Below, in pieces: positions 1 through 8,637 of a stretch of DNA of 64,000 nt. A program made the translations under genes and the position numbers. The notes under the pieces are model-generated. The model had not been told where the DNA came from. It saw nothing but the letters and a program-made list of their open reading frames with translations, and ran no database searches. Source of the stretch: Thiofaba sp049322715 (GTDB lineage: Bacteria > Pseudomonadota > Gammaproteobacteria > Halothiobacillales > Halothiobacillaceae); assembly GCA_049322715.1 (NCBI GenBank), contig JBMOQP010000044.1:1-64000 (forward strand). Reading direction: 5' to 3'. Numbering within the stretch: the first letter of the stretch is position 1; each line of letters starts with the position of its first letter.

Positions 1-130
1 GCAAGGGCTTCCGACATGGATGTCGGCTCTCGACGGCCGTATCCCGCAGGGGCTTCGGCCATGGATGGCCGAAGGGACTTCGATCCGGGACCATGGGACC
101 GAGAGGAGGGACCCGCGACGACCTCCGCCT
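1..130. repeat. Palindromic small repeat units (partial cluster)
   Basis: Two units of the window's hairpin family lie side by side: a TCCGACATGGATGTCGG hairpin at 10-26, then CTTCGGCCATGGATGGCCGAAG at 53-74 with a 9-bp stem preceded by CTCTCGACGGCCGTATCC. The CATGGATG core is kept while the stems differ (GAC/GTC against GGC/GCC). The same leader and core recur at 14094-14145. The cluster is read through by the lipoprotein frame on the minus strand. Confidence 0.75.
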
Positions 131-626
131 GAGGATGCAAGGCCTGCCACTCCGCCCAAAGCCGGTCGAAGCTGCGGTCCATCATGCCCTCCACCGCGGG
201 GTCCTTGAGAATGCTGGAGGGCAGCCAGCGCCACTGGCCGGCGAAATAGACCATGAACCACGGGGCCTCGGCCGGGCCCACGCGCTCGCCGCCCGCGCTC
301 ACGCCATCCACCAGGGCCCAGCGCCCACGCACCCGCACCTCGCCCAGCACGAAGCCCTGACGCCCCTTCAGGCTCTGCCCAAGCGACGCGATCTCCTCCT
401 GCTGCTGGGCATGCCGGCGCCAGCGCGAGGGCAGGAAGACCAGCTCGCGCTCGAACAGCGCGTGCCCGTTCCCGCCAGCCAGGATGGACAGCACCAGCAG
501 GGTCCGCTCGCGCACATCCGCGGCCTGCTGCTCCTCGCTGCCCTGCGGCAGCACCTTCGGCTGCTCGCCGCAGCCGGCCAGAACGAGGGCACAGGTCATC
601 AGGGCGACGGCCATCACATCGCGCAT
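1..626 (-). CDS. Small lipoprotein of unknown function, 3' end outside window
   Basis: This reading frame stays open from the ATG at 626 to the window edge. The start MRDVMAVALMTCALVLAGC has a hydrophobic stretch and a lipobox (LAGC), so a secreted lipoprotein anchored by Cys19 is inferred. GGAGGA lies 9 bases upstream of this ATG; the two ATGs at 632 and 635 sit too close to it. The body (residues about 20-170) has no family I recognise; it contains basic and Trp-rich stretches such as WFMVYFAGQWRW. The last 40 or so visible codons run through the palindromic repeat units at 1-130, so the C-terminal tail is repeat-derived and the true stop lies beyond the window. It diverges from uvrD. Confidence 0.72.
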   Translation of the reverse strand, partial: MRDVMAVALMTCALVLAGCGEQPKVLPQGSEEQQAADVRERTLLVLSILAGGNGHALFERELVFLPSRWRRHAQQQEEIASLGQSLKGRQGFVLGEVRVRGRWALVDGVSAGGERVGPAEAPWFMVYFAGQWRWLPSSILKDPAVEGMMDRSFDRLWAEWQALHPQAEVVAGPSSRSHGPGSKSLRPSMAEAPAGYGRREPTSMSEAL

Positions 627-728
627 GCCCATCATTCCTCCATATCGATAAAAACAATTTTTGCCATATTAGCAGCCGACCACCGTCCTGGTTCAATGAC
701 CGCCTCAAATGCACTGTAGAATGCCCGC

Positions 729-2897
729 ATGAACCTGCAAGCCATCCTCGCCCCGCTCAACGACGCCCAGCGCGAGGCCGTCACCAGCCCCGCCAGGACA
801 ACCCTGGTGCTCGCCGGGGCCGGCTCCGGCAAGACCCGTGTCCTCACCCACCGCATCGCCTGGCTGGTGCAGGCGATGGGCGTTTCGCCCTACGCGGTTC
901 TGGCCGTCACCTTCACCAACAAGGCGGCCGGCGAGATGCGCGGCCGGGTCGAGCAGCTTCTCGGCCACGGCGCCAGCGGCATGTGGATCGGCACCTTCCA
1001 CGGCATCGCCCACCGCCTGCTGCGCGCGCACTGGCAGGAAGCCGGGCTGCCGCAGGCCTTCCAGATCCTCGATAGCGACGACCAGACCCGCCTGATCAAG
1101 CGCCTGCTGCGCGAACGGGGCCTGGACGAGTCGCGCTGGCCGCCGCGCATGGTCGCGGGCTACATCAACGGCCGCAAGGAAGAAGGCCTGCGCCCCTCCG
1201 CCATCCAGCCCGGTTACGACCCGGCCAGCCGCCAGCTGCTCGAGCTATACGACGCCTACGAAAACCTCTGCCGCCAGAGCGGGCTGGTCGACTTCGCCGA
1301 GCTGCTGCTGCGCGCCCTCGAGGTGCTGCGCGACACCCCTGCCCTGCTCGAGCACTACCAGCGCCGCTTCAGCCACCTGCTGGTGGACGAGTTCCAGGAC
1401 ACCAACGCCCTGCAGTACGGCTGGCTGCGCCTGCTGGCAGGGACGCACGGCCACGTGTTCGCGGTCGGCGACGACGACCAGTCGATCTACGGCTGGCGCG
1501 GGGCCAAGGTGGAGCACATCCGCCATTTCGACCGCGACTTCCCGCAGACCCACGTGGTGCGGCTGGAGCAGAACTACCGCTCCACCGCCACCATCCTCAA
1601 GGCCGCCAACGCGGTCATCGCGCACAACTACGAGCGGCTCGGCAAGAACCTGTGGACCGATGGCTCGGACGGCGAGCCGATCCAGGTCTACTCCGCCTTC
1701 AACGAGCAGGACGAGGCACGCTTTGTCGCCGAGCGCATCAACGCCTGGCGCGACGCGGGCCATCCGCTGGCCGAGGCCGCCATCCTCTACCGCTCCAACG
1801 CCCAGTCGCGCGTGCTGGAAGAGGCCCTGATCCACTTTGATCTGCCCTACCGCATCTACGGCGGCCTGCGCTTCTTCGAGCGCGCCGAGATCAAGGACAT
1901 GCTCGCCTACCTCAACCTGGCACGGCACCGCGACAACGACGCCGCCTTCGAGCGCGTGGTCAACGTGCCGCCGCGCGGCATCGGCGACAAGACGCTGGAA
2001 CAGGTGCGTGAGGCTGCGCGTGATCAGGGGCTGTCGCTCTGGGGGGCCGCCCTCGCCCTGCTGGCGGAAAACAAGCTTTCCGGCCGCGCCGCCGGGGCGA
2101 TCCGCGGCTTTGTGCTCGGCATCGACGCCATGGCCCTCGCCATCGACGAGCTGCCGCTGGAGCAGCAGGTCGCCCACGTCGCCCAGGCCAGCGGCCTGCT
2201 GGAGTTCCATAAGAAGGACGCCGAGCGCGGCGAGATGCGCGCCGAGAACATCGAGGAACTCATCAGCGCCGCACGCGGCTTCATGCTGCGCGAGGAGGAC
2301 ATGGCCCTCGGCCTCGCCCCGCTCGAGGCCTTCCTCGGCCATGCCGCGCTGGAGGCCGGCGAAGCACAGGGCGGCGCGCACGAGGACTGCGTGCAGATGA
2401 TGACCCTGCACGCCGCCAAGGGGCTGGAATTCCCGCTGGTGTTCATCGTCGGCCTCGAGGAAGGCCTGTTCCCGCACCAGATGTCGCGCGAGGACCCTTC
2501 CAGGCTGGAAGAGGAGCGCCGCCTGGCCTACGTCGGCATCACCCGCGCCCGCGAGCAGCTGGTGCTGACCTGCGCCGAGCGCCGCCGCCTGCACGGCAAG
2601 GATCTCTACCCACAGCCCTCGCGCTTCCTCGGCGAGATCCCCAACGACCTGCTGCGCGACGTGCGCCCGCGCGCCCAGGTGATGCGCCCGATGGGACTCA
2701 CGCCGCAGCACATGCGCGCGATGGACGCCGCCGAAAGCGGCCTGCGCCTCGGCCAGGCCGTGCAGCACGCCATCTTCGGCGAGGGCGTGATCATCGGCCA
2801 CGAGGGCAGCGGCCCGCAGGCGCGCGTGCACGTGAACTTCGGCCGCCAGGGCAGCAAGTGGCTGGTGCTGGCCTATGCCAATCTCACGCCGCTCTGA
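729..2897 (+). CDS. uvrD: DNA helicase II UvrD
   Basis: ATP-dependent 3'-5' DNA helicase of superfamily 1, acting in nucleotide excision and mismatch repair. The 722 residues match the usual UvrD length. Visible motifs are Walker A GAGSGKT (residues 30-36), Walker B LVDEFQDT (218-225), GDDDQSIYGWRGA (247-259), the EQNYRST motif near 280, and MTLHAAKGLEF near 557. The C-terminal tail (AIFGEGVIIGHEG... GSKWLVLAYANL) is the RNA-polymerase-binding type seen in UvrD rather than Rep. It stands alone, divergent from the lipoprotein gene; no clear LexA box was seen in the 93-base gap. Function is assigned by family with high confidence. Confidence 0.96.
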   Translation: MNLQAILAPLNDAQREAVTSPARTTLVLAGAGSGKTRVLTHRIAWLVQAMGVSPYAVLAVTFTNKAAGEMRGRVEQLLGHGASGMWIGTFHGIAHRLLRAHWQEAGLPQAFQILDSDDQTRLIKRLLRERGLDESRWPPRMVAGYINGRKEEGLRPSAIQPGYDPASRQLLELYDAYENLCRQSGLVDFAELLLRALEVLRDTPALLEHYQRRFSHLLVDEFQDTNALQYGWLRLLAGTHGHVFAVGDDDQSIYGWRGAKVEHIRHFDRDFPQTHVVRLEQNYRSTATILKAANAVIAHNYERLGKNLWTDGSDGEPIQVYSAFNEQDEARFVAERINAWRDAGHPLAEAAILYRSNAQSRVLEEALIHFDLPYRIYGGLRFFERAEIKDMLAYLNLARHRDNDAAFERVVNVPPRGIGDKTLEQVREAARDQGLSLWGAALALLAENKLSGRAAGAIRGFVLGIDAMALAIDELPLEQQVAHVAQASGLLEFHKKDAERGEMRAENIEELISAARGFMLREEDMALGLAPLEAFLGHAALEAGEAQGGAHEDCVQMMTLHAAKGLEFPLVFIVGLEEGLFPHQMSREDPSRLEEERRLAYVGITRAREQLVLTCAERRRLHGKDLYPQPSRFLGEIPNDLLRDVRPRAQVMRPMGLTPQHMRAMDAAESGLRLGQAVQHAIFGEGVIIGHEGSGPQARVHVNFGRQGSKWLVLAYANLTPL

Positions 2898-3036
2898 CCA
2901 TGGCCCGCCGACTGAATACCCGAAGGCGCGCATGCCCCGATTCCGGGGCTAAACTTTCATTGTCCTTCCGGGCAGGCAGCCCCCCATCCCCATATAGCCC
3001 GTGCTCCCTGCCGAGTCGCCCCCACGAGCCCCACCG

Positions 3037-6000
3037 ATGCCCGCCCCATCCCGGACCGCCAAGCGCCCCCTGAGCCTCGGCCAGCAGACGATGCTGCTGC
3101 TGGGCTGTTTCCTGCTGCTTGCCTCGCTGGCCACGGGCGCGGCGTTCCACCATGTCCAGCGCCAGGACCTGCTCGCCCACCAGCGGGATGACATCGAAGC
3201 GGTGCTGGACCGTGCGGCAGACATGATCCGAGGTTCCGTCGAGGGGCTCGGGGGAGACACCCTGCTGCTGGCCGAAGTGCTCTCCGCACGCATGGTGGCG
3301 GGCGGGGCCTGCCAGACCAGAGAGCCGGGACTGAACGAGCCCTGCGCGGCGCTGGAGAACCTGGCCGCCGTCTTCGATGCACTGCTGCGCACCCACCCCG
3401 AATACATCCAGGTCCGCCTGATCGGCCAGGCGGAAGGCGGGCGCGAGCTGCTGCGGCTCGACCGCCGCGACGGCCAGGCCGTGCGCATCCCCGAGGCCGA
3501 ATTGCAGGCCAAGGGCGACCGCCCCTACGTGCGCGACACCCTGGCCCTGCCCAGGGGCGCCCTCTACCTTTCCCCGGTCGACCTCAACCAGGAACACGGC
3601 GGGATCGAGGTGCCCCACACTCCCGTGCTGCGCATGGCCACTCCGCTCTATTCCGACCAGGGCGCCCTGTTCGGGATGCTCGTCGTCAACCTGGCCTACG
3701 GGCCCGTGCTCGATCGCGTCGCCACGCTCGCCCCCCACGGAACCCGGCTCTATGTCACCAACCATGAGGGCGACCTGCTCCTGGCCCCGGAGCGGGACCT
3801 GACCTTCGGCTTCGACCTGGGCCAGCGTCACCTCATCCAGGACCGCCACCCCGAACTCGCCCCCTGGTTCGATGGCCGGGGCGAGCCCTTCCTCTTCGGC
3901 CACGAGCATCTGATCGGCGCGCGCCGTGTCGAGCTGCTCCCCGACTGGCCGGACCGGACGCTGTCCGTGTTCGCGGTCCAGACCATGGACACGCTGACGG
4001 GCTCGCTTCGCGCCTCGCTCTGGCTCAGCATGGCGATCAGCGCCGCGCTGCTGCTGCTCGGACTGCTGCTGGCCCTGCTGACCACGCGCGGCCTCAGCCG
4101 TGACCTGCGGCAGATGGCCCGGGTCGCGCGCCGCTTCGCCAAGGGGGACATCACCCCCGCCGTGCCGCACAGCGGCAGCCGCGAAATACGGGAACTGGGC
4201 GAGGCCTTCAACGCCATGCGCTCCGAGGTGATCCAGCGCAACGTCGAACTTCGGGACCAGGAAGACTACCTGCGCACCATCATCGAGACCTCCACCGAAG
4301 GCATCATCACCACCGACGAGCGCGGCATCATGCTGACCGTCAACCCCTCGGCGGCGCGCATGTTTGGCTACCATCCCGAAGAGATGCTTGGCCAGAACGT
4401 CAGCATGCTCATGCCCTCCACCTATGCCTCCGAGCACGACCGCCACATGGCCGGCTTCACCGCCCGCCATGGCGACCGCCCGCTGATCGGCCGCACGGTG
4501 ATGGGCGTGCGCAAGAACGGCTCCAGCTTCCCCATCGGCATCGGCCTCGCCAGCTTCGAACTCAAGGGCCGGCACCGCTTTGCCGCCTTCATCCAGGACA
4601 TCACCGAACTGCAGGCGGCCGAGGACGCCATCCGCCAGGCGCGCGAGATCGAATCCCTCGCCTACTACGACCCTTTGACCAACCTGCCCAACCGCCGCCT
4701 GCTACGCGAGCGCCTGGGCAGGCAGCTCACCCAGGCGGCGGCCCAGAAGCAACGGCTGGCCGTTGCCTTGATCGACCTGGACGGCTTCAAGGAGGTCAAC
4801 GACCGCATGGGGCACGAAGCCGGCGACCAACTGCTCAGGGTCATCGCCGCGCGCCTGACCGCCAACCTGCGCGGCAGCGACATCGTCAGCCGGATGGGAG
4901 GCGACGAGTTCGCCCTCGTGCTCACCGGCGTCCACTCCCATGTCCACAAGGAGGACGACCTCCAGCGCCCGATGGGGGCGCTGATACGCTCCGTGGCCGA
5001 GCCCATCGCCATCGACAACGACTTCGTGCGGGTCTCGGCCAGCATCGGCATCAGCCTGTTCCCCGACGACGGCGCCGACATCGACACCCTGCTGCGGCAG
5101 GCCGACATCGCCATGTACCAGGCCAAGTCCCTCGGCCGCAACCGCTACCTGTTCTTCGACAAGGCGATGGAGGAGAACCTCATCCAGCGCCACGAACTGC
5201 TCACCCAACTCGAGGCGGCGATCGAGCAGGACGAGTTGGAACTGCACTACCAGCCCCAGGTCGACATGGTCAGCGGCGAGGTCACCGGCGCGGAGGCGCT
5301 GGTCCGCTGGAACAGTCCCTCCCATGGCCTGCGCATGCCGGGCGAGTTCATCCCCCTCGCAGAGGAAAGCGGCCTGATCGTGCGCCTCGGCCGCTGGATC
5401 CTCAGCGCCGCCCTGCGCCAGCTCGAGGAATGGAACCGGCGCGGCCTGCGACTCAAGCTCGGCATCAACGTGGCCGCGCGCCAGTTCCAGGATGCGCATT
5501 TCGTGGAGGAGCTCGGCGCCCTTCTGCGCCAGCATGGCAACGTCGATCCCGGCCAGATCGTGCTGGAGATCACCGAAACCGCGGCGATGGCGGACCTGCG
5601 GCGGGCGCGCGAGACCATCCTCGCCTGCCAGGCCATGGGCATCGGTTTCTCGCTGGACGACTTCGGCACCGGCTTCAGCTCGCTGATCTATCTGCAGCAG
5701 CTGCCGGTGCAGAGCCTGAAGATCGACCGCAGCTTCGTGCGCAACATTCTTGAGAATGCCAACGACGCCGCCATCGCCAAGGGCATCATCGACATGGCGC
5801 ACCTGCTCGACCTGCCGGTCATTGCGGAAGGGGTGGAAGACGCGCCGCTGGCTAACCGCCTGCTCGAATTCGGCTGCCGCTGCGGCCAGGGCTACGGCAT
5901 CGCCCGTCCCATGCCCACCGGGGCATTGCCGGACTGGATCCGGACCTGGCGGCGTCCGTCCTCCTGGAGGACGGACATCCCCGCAACGAAGGAAGATCGC

Positions 6001-6339
6001 CACTTCGGCCTGCTCTTTGCCCGCCAGGCACACGAAAACTGGCTGGAGCAGCTGCTCGGCTGGGTCGAATCGCCCCCTGGGACGACGCTGCCACGGAGCG
6101 TGGCCCTCGACCCCCGCCAGTGCTCCTTCGGCCGCTGGTACAGCGGCCCGGGGCAAGCGCGCTATGGCCGTCATCCGGCCTTTGTCCGCCTGCACGACGT
6201 CCACCGCACCGCCAGCGCGATGCTGGAGCACATGCAGGCCCATCGTCTGGACGATGCGCGCGAACTCATCCCCGAGCTGCTCAGCCACCGCGACGCGCTG
6301 TTCGATCTTCTGGACGAGCTTCGCCGGCAGGAAGACTGA
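3037..6339 (+). CDS. Membrane sensor with HAMP-PAS-GGDEF-EAL and C-terminal CZB domain
   Basis: Predicted cyclic-di-GMP turnover protein. Domains in order: TM helix (about 19-37), a large periplasmic sensor region (about 40-325), second TM (328-351), HAMP (to about 400), PAS (about 409-525), GGDEF (motif GGDEF near 620, with an RGSD inhibitory I-site just before it), EAL (motif EALVRW near 751), then an extra tail. The tail (about 988-1100) carries H-E-N-W, CSFGRWYSG and LHDVHR, the layout of a CZB zinc-binding domain. Both catalytic motifs are intact, so it may be bifunctional. I prefer the ATG at 3037 over a GTG at 3001 because it places the first TM as usual; neither has a good ribosome binding site. 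Confidence 0.92.
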   Translation: MPAPSRTAKRPLSLGQQTMLLLGCFLLLASLATGAAFHHVQRQDLLAHQRDDIEAVLDRAADMIRGSVEGLGGDTLLLAEVLSARMVAGGACQTREPGLNEPCAALENLAAVFDALLRTHPEYIQVRLIGQAEGGRELLRLDRRDGQAVRIPEAELQAKGDRPYVRDTLALPRGALYLSPVDLNQEHGGIEVPHTPVLRMATPLYSDQGALFGMLVVNLAYGPVLDRVATLAPHGTRLYVTNHEGDLLLAPERDLTFGFDLGQRHLIQDRHPELAPWFDGRGEPFLFGHEHLIGARRVELLPDWPDRTLSVFAVQTMDTLTGSLRASLWLSMAISAALLLLGLLLALLTTRGLSRDLRQMARVARRFAKGDITPAVPHSGSREIRELGEAFNAMRSEVIQRNVELRDQEDYLRTIIETSTEGIITTDERGIMLTVNPSAARMFGYHPEEMLGQNVSMLMPSTYASEHDRHMAGFTARHGDRPLIGRTVMGVRKNGSSFPIGIGLASFELKGRHRFAAFIQDITELQAAEDAIRQAREIESLAYYDPLTNLPNRRLLRERLGRQLTQAAAQKQRLAVALIDLDGFKEVNDRMGHEAGDQLLRVIAARLTANLRGSDIVSRMGGDEFALVLTGVHSHVHKEDDLQRPMGALIRSVAEPIAIDNDFVRVSASIGISLFPDDGADIDTLLRQADIAMYQAKSLGRNRYLFFDKAMEENLIQRHELLTQLEAAIEQDELELHYQPQVDMVSGEVTGAEALVRWNSPSHGLRMPGEFIPLAEESGLIVRLGRWILSAALRQLEEWNRRGLRLKLGINVAARQFQDAHFVEELGALLRQHGNVDPGQIVLEITETAAMADLRRARETILACQAMGIGFSLDDFGTGFSSLIYLQQLPVQSLKIDRSFVRNILENANDAAIAKGIIDMAHLLDLPVIAEGVEDAPLANRLLEFGCRCGQGYGIARPMPTGALPDWIRTWRRPSSWRTDIPATKEDRHFGLLFARQAHENWLEQLLGWVESPPGTTLPRSVALDPRQCSFGRWYSGPGQARYGRHPAFVRLHDVHRTASAMLEHMQAHRLDDARELIPELLSHRDALFDLLDELRRQED
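5954..5976. repeat. Perfect palindrome in the EAL-CZB linker
   Basis: GTCCGTCCTCC at 5954-5964 and its exact reverse complement at 5966-5976 are separated by one base. The segment encodes part of the linker (RRPSSWRTD) between the EAL and CZB domains. A strong hairpin inside coding sequence, at a domain joint, suggests a small inserted element or a tolerated structured segment. Confidence 0.55.
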
Positions 6340-6369
6340 ACCCGGATGGTCCAATGGACCATCCGGGTT
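6339..6369 (+). terminator. Hairpin after the GGDEF-EAL gene
   Basis: A perfect 14-bp stem (AACCCGGATGGTCC and its complement) with an AAT loop begins on the last base of the stop codon. No T-run follows, so it may end transcription weakly or stabilise the 3' end of the mRNA. Confidence 0.6.
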
Positions 6370-6425
6370 GAACAGCCCTCGTGCGATACTGCGCCGATCC
6401 GAATCGATCCCCAGGGAGTGACTCC

Positions 6426-7529
6426 ATGCGCAGACGCGACTTCATCCGCACCTTCACCCTCGGCGCCGGCGCAGCCGCGCTCGCCGGCTGCAACGGCGAC
6501 AAGTCCCAGACCGCCGGCAGCGCCGACGCCAGGCCCGCCGAGGTGATCAAGTGGAAGATGGTCACCACCTGGCCGAAGAACTTCCCCGGCCTCGGCACCG
6601 GCGCCGAGAACCTGGCCCGGCTCATCAACGAGATGAGCGGCGGGCGGATCGAGGTCAAGGTATTCGCCGCGGGCGAGCTGGTGCCGGCGCTGGAGGTGTT
6701 CGATGCCGTGGCGCGTGGCACCGCGCAGATCGGCCACGGCGGCGCCTACTACTGGAAGGCCAAGCACGAGGCGACCCAGTTCTTCACATCCGTCCCCTTC
6801 GGCCTCACCGCGCAGGAGATGAACGCCTGGCTGTTCTACGGCGACGGCCTCAAGCTGTGGCAGGAGGTGTACGCCCCGTTCGGCCTCGTCCCCATGCCCT
6901 GCGGCAACACCGGCGTGCAGATGGCGGGCTGGTTCAACAAGGAGATCAACAGCGTCGCCGACCTCAAGGGCCTGAAGATGCGCATCCCGGGCCTCGGCGG
7001 CGAGGTGCTGCGCCGCGCCGGCGGCACCCCGGTCAACCTGCCGGGCGGCGAGCTGTTCACCGCGCTGCAGTCCGGCACCATCGACGCGACCGAGTGGGTT
7101 GGTCCGTACAACGACCTCGCCTTCGGCCTGTACAAGGCGGCGAAGTACTACTACGCGCCGGGCTGGCAGGAGCCGGGCAGCACCATGGAGGCGATCATCA
7201 ACAAGCAGGCCCTCGAGGCCCTGCCGAGGGACCTTCAGAGCATTGTGCTCAACGCCTGCAAGGTGGTGAACGCCGACATGCTGGCCGAGTTCATGGCGCG
7301 CAACAACCAGGCGCTGGAAACGCTGAAGAGGGAGCACGGCGTGCAGGTGCGCAACCTGCCGGACGATGTGATCGCCGAACTGAAGAAGCTGTCCGACGAG
7401 GTGCTGGCCGAGGTCGCCAGGCACGACCCGCTGACGCAGAAGGTCTACGACTCGTTCATCGCCTTCCGCGACCGGGTCAAGCCGTGGACCGATGCATCCG
7501 AGGTCGCCTTCCTGAAGGCGCGCGGCTGA
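6426..7529 (+). CDS. TRAP transporter substrate-binding protein (DctP/TakP type), Tat-exported
   Basis: Periplasmic solute-binding protein of the TRAP DctP family; the pattern (KWKMVTTWPKNFPGLGTG, GGELFTALQSGTIDATEWVGPYND) is closest to the TakP group that binds 2-oxo acids, but the ligand is inferred. The start MRRRDFIRTFTLGAGAAALAGC has a Tat-like RRxF motif and also a lipobox Cys, so it may be a Tat-exported lipoprotein. AGGGAG stands 8 bases before the ATG at 6426. Length is 367 residues, normal for the family. No DctQ or DctM membrane subunit lies nearby, so the partner must be elsewhere or the protein acts alone. Confidence 0.88.
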   Translation: MRRRDFIRTFTLGAGAAALAGCNGDKSQTAGSADARPAEVIKWKMVTTWPKNFPGLGTGAENLARLINEMSGGRIEVKVFAAGELVPALEVFDAVARGTAQIGHGGAYYWKAKHEATQFFTSVPFGLTAQEMNAWLFYGDGLKLWQEVYAPFGLVPMPCGNTGVQMAGWFNKEINSVADLKGLKMRIPGLGGEVLRRAGGTPVNLPGGELFTALQSGTIDATEWVGPYNDLAFGLYKAAKYYYAPGWQEPGSTMEAIINKQALEALPRDLQSIVLNACKVVNADMLAEFMARNNQALETLKREHGVQVRNLPDDVIAELKKLSDEVLAEVARHDPLTQKVYDSFIAFRDRVKPWTDASEVAFLKARG

Positions 7530-7548
7530 CCCCGGGCCGGGCCTCGCG

Positions 7549-8520
7549 ATGACGGAATCCGCCGCACCGGCCGTCACAACCGCCCTGACCCACCTCTCCC
7601 GCGACGTGCCGGTGGTCGAACCATCGGCGCAGGCGGCTGCCATCCGTGAACAACTGCACACGCAACGCTTCGCCTGCGTGTCGCATGTGGCAGTATGCGA
7701 GGATGAACGGTTGCGCGGGCTGATCCGCCTCGAGGACCTGCTGATCGCCCCCGCCCAGGTCACAGCAAGGGAGCTGATGGACAACGAGCCGCCGGTGGTT
7801 GCGCCGGGCCTGGACCAGGAGCAGGCCGCCTGGAAGGCGGTGCAGCACGAGGAGGCGGCGCTCGCGGTGGTGGATGGCGAGGGGCGCTTCCTCGGCATCA
7901 TCCCCCCGCATCGCCTGCTCGGCATCCTGCTGGCCGAGCACGAGGAAGACCTCGCCCGCCTCGGCGGCTTCCTCAAGCAGACCGACCGCGCCCGCACGAC
8001 CTCGGAGGAACCGGTGCTGCGCCGCTTCCTGCACCGGCTGCCGTGGCTGCTGCTGGGGCTTGGCGGCGCCATCCTGGCAGCGCAGATCGTCGGTGGCTTC
8101 GAGCGCCAGCTCAGCGAGCTCGTGCTGCTGGCCTTCTTCGTCCCCGGCATCGTCTACCTGGCCGACGCGGTCGGCACCCAGACCGAGACCGTGGTGGTGC
8201 GCGGGCTCTCGCTCGGCATCCCGATCCGCCGCGTGCTCGGGCGGGAGATCCTCACCGGCCTGATGATCGGCCTGACCCTGGCTCTGGTCGCCTGGCCGGT
8301 CGTAGGCTGGCTGTGGGGCGATGAGGCGGTCGCACTCGGCGTCGCCCTGTCCATCTTCGCCGCCTCATCGGTCGCAAGCCTGGTCGCCATGATCCTGCCA
8401 GGGGTGCTCGACTGGCTGGACGTCGACCCGGCCTTCGGCAGCGGCCCACTGGCCACGGTCATCCAGGACCTGCTGTCGATCGTGATCTACTTCGCCATCG
8501 TCACCACGGTGGTGCTGTAG
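7549..8520 (+). CDS. MgtE-like divalent cation transporter (CBS pair plus membrane domain)
   Basis: The N-terminal half (about 10-140) resembles two CBS modules (RLRGLIRLEDLL; ALAVVDGEGRFLGII). The C-terminal half has about five TM helices with MgtE-type motifs (FFVPGIVYLADAVGTQTE; LTGLMIGLTLAL; DPAFGSGPLATVIQDLLSI). At 323 residues it lacks the MgtE N domain and is shorter than classical MgtE (about 450), so it is an MgtE-like carrier of Mg2+ or a related ion. It starts 19 bases after the TRAP protein gene and may be cotranscribed, without an obvious functional link. Metal specificity is not readable from the sequence. Confidence 0.88.
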   Translation: MTESAAPAVTTALTHLSRDVPVVEPSAQAAAIREQLHTQRFACVSHVAVCEDERLRGLIRLEDLLIAPAQVTARELMDNEPPVVAPGLDQEQAAWKAVQHEEAALAVVDGEGRFLGIIPPHRLLGILLAEHEEDLARLGGFLKQTDRARTTSEEPVLRRFLHRLPWLLLGLGGAILAAQIVGGFERQLSELVLLAFFVPGIVYLADAVGTQTETVVVRGLSLGIPIRRVLGREILTGLMIGLTLALVAWPVVGWLWGDEAVALGVALSIFAASSVASLVAMILPGVLDWLDVDPAFGSGPLATVIQDLLSIVIYFAIVTTVVL

Positions 8521-8637
8521 CAGATTGGGCTCGGACCGGGCGCCCTCCTTCGCGCCGAGGGCGGCGCCCCTACAGGCGCCACAGGTGCAGGAGGCCCGCC
8601 CCCGGGCCGATTCCAGCGCGCCTCCCTGCGACAGGGC
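8521..8637. repeat. GC-rich inverted-repeat spacer between convergent genes
   Basis: This short gap holds GGAGGCCCGCCCCCGGGCCGA and related GGCGCC-rich palindromic text. A similar GTAGGAGGCCCGCCCCGGGCC occurs at 47264-47284. It probably acts as a two-way terminator or REP-like sequence between the mgtE-like gene and corA. Confidence 0.4.

Noticed and set aside
93..719. Plus-strand open frame opposite the first lipoprotein
   Set aside because: The minus-strand frame has a lipobox signal peptide and a good ribosome binding site; the plus frame is its shadow.
680..728. LexA box before uvrD
   Set aside because: No CTG...CAG site with the usual spacing is present in the 93-base gap.
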